NCBI GenBank assembly: GCA_015665315.1
Contig: JADFAK010000153.1
Span: 1-50,460 of the forward strand
Origin: Flavobacteriales bacterium
GTDB lineage: Bacteria > Bacteroidota > Bacteroidia > Flavobacteriales_D > Sanyastnellaceae
Reading direction: 5' to 3'
Length of the DNA: 50,460 nucleotides
Part shown: positions 34,009 through 42,743 of the stretch, in pieces
How positions within the stretch are numbered: position 1 is the first letter of the stretch
Layout of the letters: the number at the start of each line of letters is the position of its first letter
Translations under genes and position numbers: made by a program
Notes under the pieces: generated by a model
The model's input: the letters and a program-made list of their open reading frames with translations, nothing else
What the model was told of the DNA's origin: nothing
Database searches by the model: none

Positions 34009-34882
34009 TAGCTTCAAATCTATTCAGGACTCCATTTGCAATGCACTCGAATTGTGCGATGGGAAAGCCAAATTTGAGGAAGATCTGTGGGAACATACCG
34101 CCGGTGGTGGCGGTCGGACGCGTGTTATTCAAAACGGACAGGTCTTCGAAAAGGGTGGAGTGAATTTCTCTGCCGTCGAAGGCGAATTGCCTCCAGTCAT
34201 TGCCGATAACCTAAAGCTCGATTCAACCAAGTATTTTGCTACGGGGGTCTCTATCGTCATTCATCCTATTTCTCCGCGTGTCCCTATCATTCACATGAAT
34301 ATTCGCTACTTCGAACTCGAAGATGGCACTTCTTGGTTTGGCGGTGGAATTGATCTTACGCCTATCTATGTGGTAGACGAAGATGCCCAGTATTTTCACC
34401 TAGCTCTCAAAGACACATGCGATCGATTTGATCAGAGCTTTTACCCAAAGTTCAAAAAGAAGGCCGATGACTATTTCTACATCCCGCACAGAAACGAAAC
34501 GCGTGGAGTAGGAGGTGTGTTCTTCGATCAATTGCGCCCAGGCGAAGAGTTCACCAAGGAAATGCTTTTTGATTTCACCTGTGCGATTGGAAATACCTTT
34601 GCACCCACCTACACGGAGATCGTACGACGAAATCAAGATTTGGAGTTCGGGCAAGATCAAACCCTGTGGCAAGAAATTCGCCGCGGACGGTACGTGGAAT
34701 TCAATCTAGTATACGATCGCGGAACGAAATTTGGCCTCGAGACTTCAGGTCGCATTGAGTCTATTCTTATGAGTCTGCCCAGCAGAGTAGGGTGGCACTA
34801 CAATCATTCCCCCGAAGAAAACAGCGAAGAAGCATATACCCTCACCAAATTGGTCAAAGGGATCGATTGGACCAAGTCGTAG
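33986..34882 (+). CDS. hemF: Oxygen-dependent coproporphyrinogen III oxidase
   Basis: The 298-residue enzyme decarboxylates coproporphyrinogen III to protoporphyrinogen IX using O2, an aerobic haem step. Family segments are clear: WEHTAGGGGRTRVI, HPISPRVPIIHMNIRYFE, WFGGGIDLTPIYV, HRNETRGVGGVFFDQL, RGRYVEFNLVYDRGTKFGL and LPSRVGWHYNHSP. The start ATG 33986 overlaps the end of the LysM gene by 23 bp, so the two are translationally linked although functionally unrelated. Confidence 0.97.
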   Translation: MRREQITDSFKSIQDSICNALELCDGKAKFEEDLWEHTAGGGGRTRVIQNGQVFEKGGVNFSAVEGELPPVIADNLKLDSTKYFATGVSIVIHPISPRVPIIHMNIRYFELEDGTSWFGGGIDLTPIYVVDEDAQYFHLALKDTCDRFDQSFYPKFKKKADDYFYIPHRNETRGVGGVFFDQLRPGEEFTKEMLFDFTCAIGNTFAPTYTEIVRRNQDLEFGQDQTLWQEIRRGRYVEFNLVYDRGTKFGLETSGRIESILMSLPSRVGWHYNHSPEENSEEAYTLTKLVKGIDWTKS

Positions 34883-34976
34883 ATTTCTCCTACAACCTAT
34901 CGGTCCAAAATGACACACGCACATAGACCGTCGAACTTCAATTATTCGATGGTCTCTGAAGCACCTTTGTCGACAC

Positions 34977-36443
34977 ATGTTCCGCTTCTTCAAATATGGC
35001 TCAGTAAAGATTATTAGCGTAGTTTTCCTCGGTATTGTACTGCTGGTTGGTACGCTGGTAGTTCATTCTTATCAACTTCGAGTTAAGTCGGCAAGAAACG
35101 CCCAGATTTCTCGACTCGGTGTGATTGGCCAAACTGTCGTCAGCGAAATTGAGGTGTCTGAATTGAAGGAATGTCTCAATTTGCCTAGCGAGGAAAGAGA
35201 GCGTTCTATGGACATGCGCCAATTGGTCGGTACGCTCAACCGAATCTCACTGTTGTACCAACTCAAAAAACCCATTCGTATCATTCGGGTAACCGAAGAT
35301 GATATCGTTGAGGTAATTGCCAGTTCATATCTTCAAGATGTTCAGCAACCTCAATTCCATGACGAACTGTTAATCGAAAGCTATTTTTCAGGAAAGAAGG
35401 CCCAAGAGCATATCTTCGATGATTCAACTAGTTTAACTTCGATAGTTCAGCTTAGAGCCAGTGACGGAGAATTGGTCGCTGGAGTACAACTCACTTTCCC
35501 CTTCCAACAGACAATCAATGCTGAGCAATCAACCCTGTACAATCAGATCATATGGAGTATCATCATTTTGACTCTCTTGGGAATTTTAATGTTCCGTTCT
35601 ATCATTTCGGCATTGCGAAAAGTAGCTGTTCGAGAAAGCAAATTGCACCTAAAGAAGACCATTGTCGAAAGCAAGAATCATGAACTTACCGCCAGTATCA
35701 ATTATGCCAAACGCCTGCAATCTGCCTTCTATCCCAAGAAAAAAGTGCTCGAGAAGTCTTTCCAAAATTTCTTCAACATCAACCTTCCCAAAGACATTAT
35801 TGGCGGTGACTTTTTCTGGTTTCATGACCAGCCGTCCATGAACCTGAAAATTGTCGTTCAGGCCGATTGCACAGGGCACGGAGTCCCGGGAGCTATGATG
35901 GGAGTGCTAGGGAATACCTTGCTCGCCGAGATTGTCGGAGATTACGATGTGTTTGATCCTGCCATGATTCTCGAGCTCATGAATCGCAAACTCATGACTT
36001 TACTCCAACAAGAAAATGCCGAAAGCCTTTCCGATGGCATGGATATCGCTGTGTGCGCCTTGAATACTTCCACAAATGTTCTTACCTACGCCGCCGCTAA
36101 TCAGTCCATAATTGTCGTTCGTGACAACGAGTTAGTACAATTGCGCGGTGACCGAAATCCAATCGGGGGCTTCCACTTTGAATTGGATCGAAAGTTCAGC
36201 AATAAGAAGGTCAATTTGAAAAAGAAGGACAAGATCTACATGTTCACCGATGGTTTCCAAGATCAATTTGGTGGAGAATACGGCAAGCGATTAAAAAGAA
36301 AGGGCTTTCATGATATTATTCTAGCGACGAGCGCAAATGTTTTTACGGAGCAAAGAAAACTCTTCCTCGAGAGATTTACTGCCTGGAAAGGTGCACGCGA
36401 ACAAGTGGATGACGTGTCATTGTTTGGTTTTGAGATCGCTTAA
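34977..36443 (+). CDS. Membrane-bound PP2C/SpoIIE family serine phosphatase
   Basis: The 488-residue protein has an N-terminal membrane segment (about 10-30), a periplasmic sensor-like region, a second membrane segment (about 185-205, LYNQIIWSIIILTLLGILMF) and a short coiled-coil. The SpoIIE/RsbU phosphatase domain follows (YAKRLQSAFYPKKKVL, PKDIIGGDFFWFH, QADCTGHGVPGAMMGVLGNT, DKIYMFTDGFQDQFGG), with the metal-binding Asp residues present. Such proteins dephosphorylate anti-anti-sigma-type or other regulators in response to an external cue; the target is unknown. A diverged copy of the dispersed repeat lies in the coding part at 36324-36339. Confidence 0.9.
   Translation: MFRFFKYGSVKIISVVFLGIVLLVGTLVVHSYQLRVKSARNAQISRLGVIGQTVVSEIEVSELKECLNLPSEERERSMDMRQLVGTLNRISLLYQLKKPIRIIRVTEDDIVEVIASSYLQDVQQPQFHDELLIESYFSGKKAQEHIFDDSTSLTSIVQLRASDGELVAGVQLTFPFQQTINAEQSTLYNQIIWSIIILTLLGILMFRSIISALRKVAVRESKLHLKKTIVESKNHELTASINYAKRLQSAFYPKKKVLEKSFQNFFNINLPKDIIGGDFFWFHDQPSMNLKIVVQADCTGHGVPGAMMGVLGNTLLAEIVGDYDVFDPAMILELMNRKLMTLLQQENAESLSDGMDIAVCALNTSTNVLTYAAANQSIIVVRDNELVQLRGDRNPIGGFHFELDRKFSNKKVNLKKKDKIYMFTDGFQDQFGGEYGKRLKRKGFHDIILATSANVFTEQRKLFLERFTAWKGAREQVDDVSLFGFEIA
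36324..36339 (+). repeat. Dispersed repeat left-half variant inside the phosphatase gene
   Basis: GCGACGAGCGCAAATG matches the left half with one change. It encodes ATSAN near the C-terminus of the phosphatase. This could be chance. Confidence 0.35.
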
Positions 36444-36447
36444 CTCC

Positions 36448-36484
36448 AATAAAAAAGCCATTCCCAAAAATCTTGGAAATGGCT
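36448..36484 (-). terminator. Terminator of lolA
   Basis: On the minus strand a stem (AGCCATT with AATGGCT) is followed by TTTTTTATT. It sits between the phosphatase and lolA, which converge, so it may serve both. Confidence 0.7.
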
Positions 36485-36503
36485 CTCTATCATTCTTATT
36501 TTT

Positions 36504-37166
36504 CTAAATGCGGTTGTCCGACATACGTACTCCTGGGTATTTGGATTCTGCAAATTTGAAGTAGCTATCCTTGATCTCTCCATTCGTAACAAACTTAGTC
36601 AAGTCATACGTGGTCTCATCTCCTTCACGCCCCTTGATCACAATCTTCGAAACTTCCATCTTCGCCTTGTCTACATACAACATAATAGTATGGAAAGCCT
36701 TGTCTGTCGGGTCAATAGGAAACAACTTAATCTGATAAGCTGTGCGCCCCTTAAGGTCTACTTCGCCAACCATTTCGTGCTTGAAATCATTTTCCCAAAT
36801 GGTAAACAATTGCGCCGGATTAAATGCATCCTCTCCCAAATCCTCCACATAGTCAATCGTGCAGTCATTTGACGATTTGTCATACACCCAATGACTTTCA
36901 CCATCATTGAAAATCTCGAAACTGTCAATTTTTAAGACAAATTTTGATCCTTTGACCTGAACTTTTCCGTCCTGTTTACTATCTATTCCCGACTGCTTGT
37001 CCACCAAATGACTCGTAAACTCGGCTTCGATTGTCTTGTAAGTCTTGGCTTTAGCACTTAACTCATCAAGTACTTTTTGAGATGTTTGACCATTAGCGAT
37101 AAACGCAAATGCAATGGCAACGACTGATAATATGATTCTCATAATCCTATTTTTCTTTTTACTCAT
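36504..37166 (-). CDS. lolA: LolA-like outer-membrane lipoprotein carrier protein
   Basis: The 220-residue protein has a signal peptide (RIMRIILSVVAIAFAFIANG) and the LolA fold signatures of Bacteroidota (LDELSAKAKTYKTIEAEFTS, SHWVYDKSSNDCTIDYVE, LKGRTAYQIKLFPIDPTD). LolA moves lipoproteins through the periplasm to the outer membrane. The ATG overlaps the last 8 bases of ftsK, showing coupling. An in-frame ATG 24 bp later is an alternative start. A downstream terminator is present. Confidence 0.85.
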   Translation of the reverse strand: MSKKKNRIMRIILSVVAIAFAFIANGQTSQKVLDELSAKAKTYKTIEAEFTSHLVDKQSGIDSKQDGKVQVKGSKFVLKIDSFEIFNDGESHWVYDKSSNDCTIDYVEDLGEDAFNPAQLFTIWENDFKHEMVGEVDLKGRTAYQIKLFPIDPTDKAFHTIMLYVDKAKMEVSKIVIKGREGDETTYDLTKFVTNGEIKDSYFKFAESKYPGVRMSDNRI

Positions 37167-39795
37167 TCCCTCTATTCAATAACTGTTCCAAAGTCATCTC
37201 ATCGTGAATTAATACTTCTCTGGCCTTACTACCTTTGAACGGACCAATGATTCCAGCCACTTCGAGTTGGTCAACTATCCTGCCTGCTCTGTTGTAGCCT
37301 AGTTTCAGTTTACGTTGCAGCAACGATGCCGATCCTTGCTGGTGAATAACGATTATTCGCGCGGCATCTTCAAATAGCTCGTCTCTTTCCTCATCTCCCA
37401 TGTCACCCACGTCAGATGCATTTTCATCAATGTATTCAGGCAATAGATAAGCGGTTGGATAGCCTCTTTGTCCGCCAATAAATTCACAAATATTCTCCAC
37501 CTCAGGCGTATCCACAAATCCACATTGAATACGGGTAAGGTCACTGCCTGAAGAATACAACATATCACCTCGCCCTATCAATTGCTCAGCTCCACCTGCG
37601 TCAAGAATGGTGCGCGAGTCAATTTTTGAGGTTACTCTAAAAGCGATACGTGCAGGGAAATTGGCCTTGATGGTTCCAGTGATAATGTTGACCGACGGAC
37701 GCTGTGTGGCGATAATAAGGTGGATTCCAATCGCTCGGGCCAATTGTGCCAATCTGGCAATCGGTGTTTCCACTTCTTTTCCAGCGGTCATGATTAGGTC
37801 GGCAAACTCATCCACAACCAAAACAATGTAGGGCAAGAATCGATGTCCGTTTTCTGGATTCAACTTCCGCTTGACAAACTTGGCGTTGTATTCTTTCAGA
37901 TTACGACATTGTGCATTTTTGAGTAGCTCATATCGATCGTCCATTTCAATACAGAGGGAATTCAATGTTTTCACCACTTTATGGGTGTCGGTAATTATCG
38001 CCTCTTCCTCATCGGGCAACTTGGCCAAATAGTGACGTTCGATTTTATTGAAAAGTGTAAGTTCGACTTTCTTTGGATCGACAAGGACAAATTTGAGCTG
38101 CGAAGGATGTTTTTTGTACAGCAAGGAAACGAGAATCTCGTTGAGTCCCACAGATTTTCCCTGACCTGTTGCTCCGGCCATGAGCAGGTGAGGCATTTTG
38201 GCCAAGTCAACGATCAAGGTCTCGTTGGAGATGGTCTTACCTAGCACTACTGGTAGGTCAAACTTCGAATTCTGAAATTTGTCGGACCGAATCAAGGAGA
38301 GCACGGAAACAATACTAGGCTTCGAATTCGGCACTTCTATACCTATGGTACCTTTCCCGGGAATAGGAGCAATGATTCGAATTCCCAGCGCCGAAAGACT
38401 CAAAGCAATGTCGTCTTCTAGGTTCTTTATTTTTGAGATTCGGACCCCCGGAGCTGGTATGATCTCGTAAAGCGTGACGGTCGGACCAATCGTCGCTTTG
38501 ATCTTACTTATCTCAATCTTGTAGTTGTTTAGCGTCTCAACAATACGGTTCTTATTGGCTTCAAGCTCCTCCTTGTCAATAGATAACTCGGAACTGCCAT
38601 GGGCTTCGAGTAAGTCAATACTGGGGAGCTCAAATCGTGACAAGTCCAACTTGGGATCATACTCTCCAAATTCCTGAACTTTTCCTTCTATTTCATCCTC
38701 ACTTAGCTCTGTCTCTTTTTCGACCGGGGCTATTTCTATGTCTAAGTCGTCTTCTACAGGCAATGGTGGTGGTGTGCTGCCAGGTGAAACGGTTTCAAAA
38801 CCGTCGTCAGGTTCAGCTTTGTCTCCGGATATTTCACTCAACAAGTCGTCGACTGTGCTGTCAGACTTGGATGTGTCCGTGTTTGAACCTGCCTCGTCAT
38901 TTGCCGAAGGCTCCATTTCCAAATCCAATTTATCCTTCTCACTGATCATCTCCTCCAAAATGTCATCGGCCGAATTCGGAGGCGAGTCTTCATCATCTTC
39001 TTCCTCGCCAGCAGCGATATAAGAAGGAGAGTTTTTAATCCGGTTGTTGGTTCTGTCTTCTATGGTTGACTCTTCTTCATCATACGTCTCTTTTTTGAAG
39101 AAAGACGCCAATTTATGCTGGATCCAAGCCAAAGGAGCTTCGAAATTAAAAACAATGGTGGCCCCCAATAAAAACAAGATGAGCATGAATGTTCCTAGTC
39201 GGCCTATCGAAAAGACAAACCACTCTGTCACAAAATGCCCGTAACCACCAACTAAATTCTCATTGGAAGTAATCTGCAAAGTCTGATCAAAGCCTTCTAC
39301 TTTGTGGTGAGTGAAGAAACCGAGGAGTAGGGGAATGAAGAATAGACCAAAAAAAGAAAGTCGAAAAGACTTGGCCAGCGGAAGGAAGTCTTTGCGGAAC
39401 CAGATTTTCAATCCGATCAAAGCGAGAACAAATGGAAGAAGCAATGCGGCTAGTCCGAAATATTGATTCATGAAGAACCAAGCAGTATGCGCTCCAGCTT
39501 TGCCCATTATGTTGCGGAATTGCTCCGTAGCCACTAGTTCGTCCGAGTCCGATAGAATTAAACGCAAGTCTGCCGCACCAGTGAAAATATACGACAGAAA
39601 ACAGAGAGCGAGAAAGGCCGAAGAAAGAACCAAGAATATACCGAATATTCGACGTACGCGATCATCCTTTGCAAAACCAATCGCCGCAGAAAATGATTTG
39701 CCCTTTTTTTCGGTCGACTTTGACTTACTTGAAGGCTTGGCAGTAGAGCTAGCCTCTGCCTTTGATGAATTCTTACTTCGCTTAGTTTTCGCCAC
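37159..39795 (-). CDS. ftsK: DNA translocase FtsK
   Basis: The 878-residue protein moves DNA at the division septum and helps dimer resolution. Four to five N-terminal membrane segments (about 50-230) are followed by a long acidic linker (ESTIEDRTNNRIKNSPSYI onwards). The motor domain has Walker A GATGQGKS (K547) and Walker B VLVVDEFADLI, and a C-terminal gamma winged-helix is present (IIVIHQQGSASLLQRKLKLG). The frame opens at TTG 39816, but GTG 39795 (VAKTKRSKNSS) is preferred because the promoter-like -7 box lies at 39822-39829 and would leave the TTG at about the transcription start. A right-half repeat copy lies in the linker. Confidence 0.95.
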   Translation of the reverse strand: MAKTKRSKNSSKAEASSTAKPSSKSKSTEKKGKSFSAAIGFAKDDRVRRIFGIFLVLSSAFLALCFLSYIFTGAADLRLILSDSDELVATEQFRNIMGKAGAHTAWFFMNQYFGLAALLLPFVLALIGLKIWFRKDFLPLAKSFRLSFFGLFFIPLLLGFFTHHKVEGFDQTLQITSNENLVGGYGHFVTEWFVFSIGRLGTFMLILFLLGATIVFNFEAPLAWIQHKLASFFKKETYDEEESTIEDRTNNRIKNSPSYIAAGEEEDDEDSPPNSADDILEEMISEKDKLDLEMEPSANDEAGSNTDTSKSDSTVDDLLSEISGDKAEPDDGFETVSPGSTPPPLPVEDDLDIEIAPVEKETELSEDEIEGKVQEFGEYDPKLDLSRFELPSIDLLEAHGSSELSIDKEELEANKNRIVETLNNYKIEISKIKATIGPTVTLYEIIPAPGVRISKIKNLEDDIALSLSALGIRIIAPIPGKGTIGIEVPNSKPSIVSVLSLIRSDKFQNSKFDLPVVLGKTISNETLIVDLAKMPHLLMAGATGQGKSVGLNEILVSLLYKKHPSQLKFVLVDPKKVELTLFNKIERHYLAKLPDEEEAIITDTHKVVKTLNSLCIEMDDRYELLKNAQCRNLKEYNAKFVKRKLNPENGHRFLPYIVLVVDEFADLIMTAGKEVETPIARLAQLARAIGIHLIIATQRPSVNIITGTIKANFPARIAFRVTSKIDSRTILDAGGAEQLIGRGDMLYSSGSDLTRIQCGFVDTPEVENICEFIGGQRGYPTAYLLPEYIDENASDVGDMGDEERDELFEDAARIIVIHQQGSASLLQRKLKLGYNRAGRIVDQLEVAGIIGPFKGSKAREVLIHDEMTLEQLLNRGNE
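38898..38911 (-). repeat. Dispersed repeat right half inside ftsK
   Basis: CATTTGCCGAAGGC matches the consensus at all 14 positions. On the coding strand it encodes EPSAND in the variable acidic linker of FtsK, where an insertion would be tolerated. Confidence 0.55.
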
Positions 39796-39821
39796 TTTTG
39801 AATGTCTGTGAGTCAATCAAC

Positions 39822-39829
39822 CAAAATTA
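39822..39829 (-). promoter_or_regulatory. Candidate -7 box (TAATTTTG) of ftsK-lolA
   Basis: This is an exact TAnnTTTG match on the minus strand, with a weak GTTC at the -33 position 18 bp away. Confidence 0.5.
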
Positions 39830-39974
39830 CAAGGAGTACACCATTAGAACGGGCTTGGCATTGAGGTATTATAAACAGTTTTTCGTTCATAGAAATGATG
39901 TGCTGTACGGAGACTTTTTGCACCTTCGGGGCAAAGTAATAGGGGAAAAGCTAGTTCAATTAGAAAGGAAATTA

Positions 39975-39982
39975 TATTTTTG
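39975..39982 (+). promoter_or_regulatory. Candidate -7 box (TATTTTTG) for rpmG, distal
   Basis: Exact consensus match 59 bp before rpmG; the -33 is a weak TTC 17 bp upstream. Confidence 0.4.
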
Positions 39983-40013
39983 CAGCTGATTAGGGGATAT
40001 CTAAGAAAAAGCA

Positions 40014-40021
40014 TAACTTTG
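40014..40021 (+). promoter_or_regulatory. Candidate -7 box (TAACTTTG) for rpmG, proximal
   Basis: Exact consensus match 20 bp before rpmG. It is better placed than the distal box. Confidence 0.5.
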
Positions 40022-40041
40022 CGCCCCTTAAAATCAGACCG

Positions 40042-40224
40042 ATGGCGAAGAAAGGTAATAGAATTCAGGTGATATTGGAGTGCACAGAGCATAAAGAGTC
40101 GGGACAACCCGGAACTTCACGCTATGTGACTACCAAAAACCGTAAGAACACCCCAGAGAGACTTGAAATCAAAAAGTTCAATGCTCGATTGAAGAAGTAC
40201 ACAGTTCATAAAGAAATTAAATAA
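40042..40224 (+). CDS. rpmG: Ribosomal protein bL33
   Basis: The 60-residue basic protein ([20 protein letters not shown] ... [20 protein letters not shown]) is bL33 of the large ribosomal subunit. A single Cys is present, so it is of the non-zinc-ribbon type. In most Bacteroidota rpmB precedes it, but the 200 bp upstream has no room for bL28. DUF4295 follows after 7 bp. Confidence 0.97.
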   Translation: MAKKGNRIQVILECTEHKESGQPGTSRYVTTKNRKNTPERLEIKKFNARLKKYTVHKEIK

Positions 40225-40231
40225 GTAGACC

Positions 40232-40387
40232 ATGGCTAAGAAGACCGTAGCATCACTCCAGACAGGCGCTGGTAAGAATTACACAAAAGTAATTAAGATG
40301 GTAAAATCTGCTAAGACGGATGCCTATAGCGTCAAGGAGGAAATTGTACATAACGACGAAGTTGCCGCTTTTTTCGCTAAAAGCTAG
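40232..40387 (+). CDS. DUF4295 family small protein
   Basis: The 51-residue protein (MAKKTVASLQTGAGKNYTKV, then KMVKSAKTDAYSVKEEIVHN) is the DUF4295 family, found almost only in Bacteroidota behind rpmG and thought to be ribosome-associated. It follows rpmG by 7 bp and is followed by a terminator. Confidence 0.93.
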   Translation: MAKKTVASLQTGAGKNYTKVIKMVKSAKTDAYSVKEEIVHNDEVAAFFAKS

Positions 40388-40415
40388 GCTTGATTTCGAT
40401 CCTTATATTGCATTG

Positions 40416-40449
40416 AGGCTTTTTTCCGATGAGGAGGAAAGCCTTTTTT
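40416..40449 (+). terminator. Terminator after rpmG-DUF4295
   Basis: AGGCTTTTTTCC and GGAAAGCCT pair with a small bulge, followed by a T run. It separates the ribosomal genes from ftsY. Confidence 0.7.
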
Positions 40450-40464
40450 ATTTTTGCCCATTTC

Positions 40465-40472
40465 TAAATTTG
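40465..40472 (+). promoter_or_regulatory. Candidate -7 box (TAAATTTG) for ftsY
   Basis: An exact consensus match ends only 4 bp before ATG 40477, the same geometry as at guaA. A second perfect box (TATTTTTG, 40449-40456) lies 20 bp before the ATG in the terminator's T tract and is an alternative. Confidence 0.45.
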
Positions 40473-40476
40473 GAAC

Positions 40477-41433
40477 ATGAGTTTTTTTAAGAAGATTTTT
40501 TCCAAGGAGAAAAAAGAAACGCTGGATCAAGGGCTCGAAAAGACCAAGACAAGTGTTTTCAGTAAGTTGAGCAGAGCCATTGCTGGTAAAAGCAAGGTGG
40601 ATGAGGAAGTGCTTGATAACCTGGAAGAAGTGCTCATTACTTCCGATGTAGGGGTAGAAACTACGCTCAAAATCATTGGAAGAATTGAAGAACGGGTTGC
40701 GCAAGATAAGTACCTCGGTACCGAAGAGCTCAACGGCATTCTTAGAGATGAAATAGCCAAGTTACTTTCGGAAGTGGATGGCGGTGAAGCCGTAGACTTT
40801 AAATTGCCTGAAGGCCAAAGACCACATGTCATCATGGTCGTGGGTGTGAATGGCGTCGGTAAAACAACGACGATAGGCAAGTTGGCTTCGCAATTCAAAA
40901 AGAGTGGCTACCAAGTGGTTTTAGGTGCTGCCGACACCTTCAGAGCGGCCGCCATTGAGCAACTCGATGTGTGGGGAACGCGTGTAGGAGTGCCTGTCAT
41001 CAAACAAAATATGGGCTCCGACCCAGCTTCTGTGGCCTTTGACGCACTGGAATCGGCCCGGTCAAGAAATGCCGACGTGGTAATTATTGATACAGCTGGA
41101 AGATTGCACAACAAGGTGAACCTCATGAATGAGCTCACTAAAATTAAACGTGTGATGCAAAAAGTCGTGCCCGATGCACCCCATGAGGTATTACTCGTAC
41201 TCGACGGTTCTACAGGTCAGAATGCAGTAGAGCAAGCAAAACAATTCATGCATGCGACCGAGGTTTCGGCTTTGGCGCTTACGAAAATAGATGGTACTGC
41301 CAAAGGCGGAGTTGTTATTGGAATATCGGATCAGCTACAAATTCCTGTGAAGTACATTGGTGTGGGTGAGGGAATAGATGATCTTCAAGTATTCAATAAA
41401 CATGAGTTTGTCGACTCTCTATTCAAAGCATAA
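40477..41433 (+). CDS. ftsY: Signal recognition particle receptor FtsY
   Basis: The 318-residue protein has a short N-terminal domain, then the NG domain with G1 GVNGVGKTTTIGKL, the SRP-type DTFRAAAIEQLDVW, DTAGRLHNKVNLMNEL and TKIDGTAKGG. It receives SRP-ribosome complexes at the inner membrane. The acidic A domain typical of E. coli FtsY is missing, as is common in Bacteroidota. It overlaps rimO by one base (TAATG). Confidence 0.97.
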   Translation: MSFFKKIFSKEKKETLDQGLEKTKTSVFSKLSRAIAGKSKVDEEVLDNLEEVLITSDVGVETTLKIIGRIEERVAQDKYLGTEELNGILRDEIAKLLSEVDGGEAVDFKLPEGQRPHVIMVVGVNGVGKTTTIGKLASQFKKSGYQVVLGAADTFRAAAIEQLDVWGTRVGVPVIKQNMGSDPASVAFDALESARSRNADVVIIDTAGRLHNKVNLMNELTKIKRVMQKVVPDAPHEVLLVLDGSTGQNAVEQAKQFMHATEVSALALTKIDGTAKGGVVIGISDQLQIPVKYIGVGEGIDDLQVFNKHEFVDSLFKA

Positions 41434-42743
41434 TGAAGACCAAAGGACTCAAAAGACCCAAGATTAACGTTGTTACATTGGGATGCTCCAAGAATATTTA
41501 CGACTCGGAAGTATTAATGGCACAACTCAACGCCAATCAGTTTGAGGTGACCCACGAATCCATGGAAGATGATGCGCCTGTCGTGATTATCAATACGTGT
41601 GGATTCATCGATAATGCCAAGGAAGAGTCGGTCAATACGATCTTGAGATATGCCGAAGCGAAGCGGGACGGACAGGTGGAGAAGGTATATGTTACGGGCT
41701 GCTTGAGCGAGCGCTATGCCGACGATCTGCGACAAGAAATTCCGGAAGTTGATTCATGGTACGGAACAAGAGATTTACCTAGGCTGCTTAAAACATTGAA
41801 GGCCGATTACAAGAAGGAGTTGGTTGGCGAACGGTTGCTCACTACCCCCATCCATTATGCCTACCTAAAGATTGCGGAAGGGTGTGACCGACCATGTGCA
41901 TTTTGTGCGATTCCGCTCATGCGAGGAAAGCATATTTCGACGCCCATGGAACAACTGGTCGATCAAGCTAAAAGTTTGGCCGCCAAAGGAACGAAAGAGT
42001 TGATTTTGATCGCCCAAGACCTAACTTTTTATGGTCTTGATATATACAAAGAGCGCAGATTGGCGGCTCTGATTACTGCGCTTTCCGAAGTGGAGGGCAT
42101 TGAGTGGATCCGTTTGCATTATGCATATCCTTCAGGATTTCCAGTAGATGTTTTGGATGTTATTCGAGACAATCCTAAAGTGTGCAAGTACCTGGACATT
42201 CCTTTGCAGCATGGAACAACAAAAATGCTCAAAGCAATGCGTCGTGGAATTACACGGGAGAAAACAGATGAGCTTCTTGAACTCATCAGAGAGAAAGTTC
42301 CTGGCATTGCCATTCGAACCACATTGATCTCTGGATTCCCCGGCGAAAGCCAAGAGGATTTTGAGGAAATGAAGAAATGGGTGACGGAACAGAAATTTAG
42401 CCGATTGGGCATTTTCAACTACTCGCACGAGGAAGATACACACGCATTTCTCCTAGAAGATGATGTTCCTGCCGAAGTGAAGGCAGAGCGCGCTCAGGCT
42501 ATTATGGAAGTTCAAGAAGGGATAAGCTACGATAACAATCAGTTGTTGGTCGGTCAGACAATTCGCGTCTTGGTAGATAGAATTGAAGGGGACTATTACG
42601 TCGCACGATCGCAGTATGATTCTCCTGAAGTGGACAATGAAGTCTTAATCTCAACAGAACATTATGTGAGAGTGGGAGATTTTGTGGACGTGAAGATAGA
42701 TAGCGCTGATAGCTTCGATTTAGAAGCCACTCCTGTCGCTTAG
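41433..42743 (+). CDS. rimO: Ribosomal protein uS12 methylthiotransferase RimO
   Basis: The 436-residue radical SAM enzyme methylthiolates an aspartate of ribosomal protein uS12. The N-terminal UPF0004 domain has the cluster Cys residues (VTLGCSKNIYDSEVL, INTCGF, VTGCLSERY). The radical SAM motif is CDRPCAFCAIP, and a C-terminal TRAM domain is present. The start ATG overlaps the ftsY stop. It converges with a T9SS gene, and the two stops share four bases (TTAG at 42740-42743). Confidence 0.97.
   Translation: MKTKGLKRPKINVVTLGCSKNIYDSEVLMAQLNANQFEVTHESMEDDAPVVIINTCGFIDNAKEESVNTILRYAEAKRDGQVEKVYVTGCLSERYADDLRQEIPEVDSWYGTRDLPRLLKTLKADYKKELVGERLLTTPIHYAYLKIAEGCDRPCAFCAIPLMRGKHISTPMEQLVDQAKSLAAKGTKELILIAQDLTFYGLDIYKERRLAALITALSEVEGIEWIRLHYAYPSGFPVDVLDVIRDNPKVCKYLDIPLQHGTTKMLKAMRRGITREKTDELLELIREKVPGIAIRTTLISGFPGESQEDFEEMKKWVTEQKFSRLGIFNYSHEEDTHAFLLEDDVPAEVKAERAQAIMEVQEGISYDNNQLLVGQTIRVLVDRIEGDYYVARSQYDSPEVDNEVLISTEHYVRVGDFVDVKIDSADSFDLEATPVA

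Noticed and set aside
37095-37111. Another copy of the dispersed repeat in the lolA signal peptide
   Set aside because: AGCGATAAACGCAAATG differs at two positions and encodes an ordinary signal peptide; chance similarity is likely.
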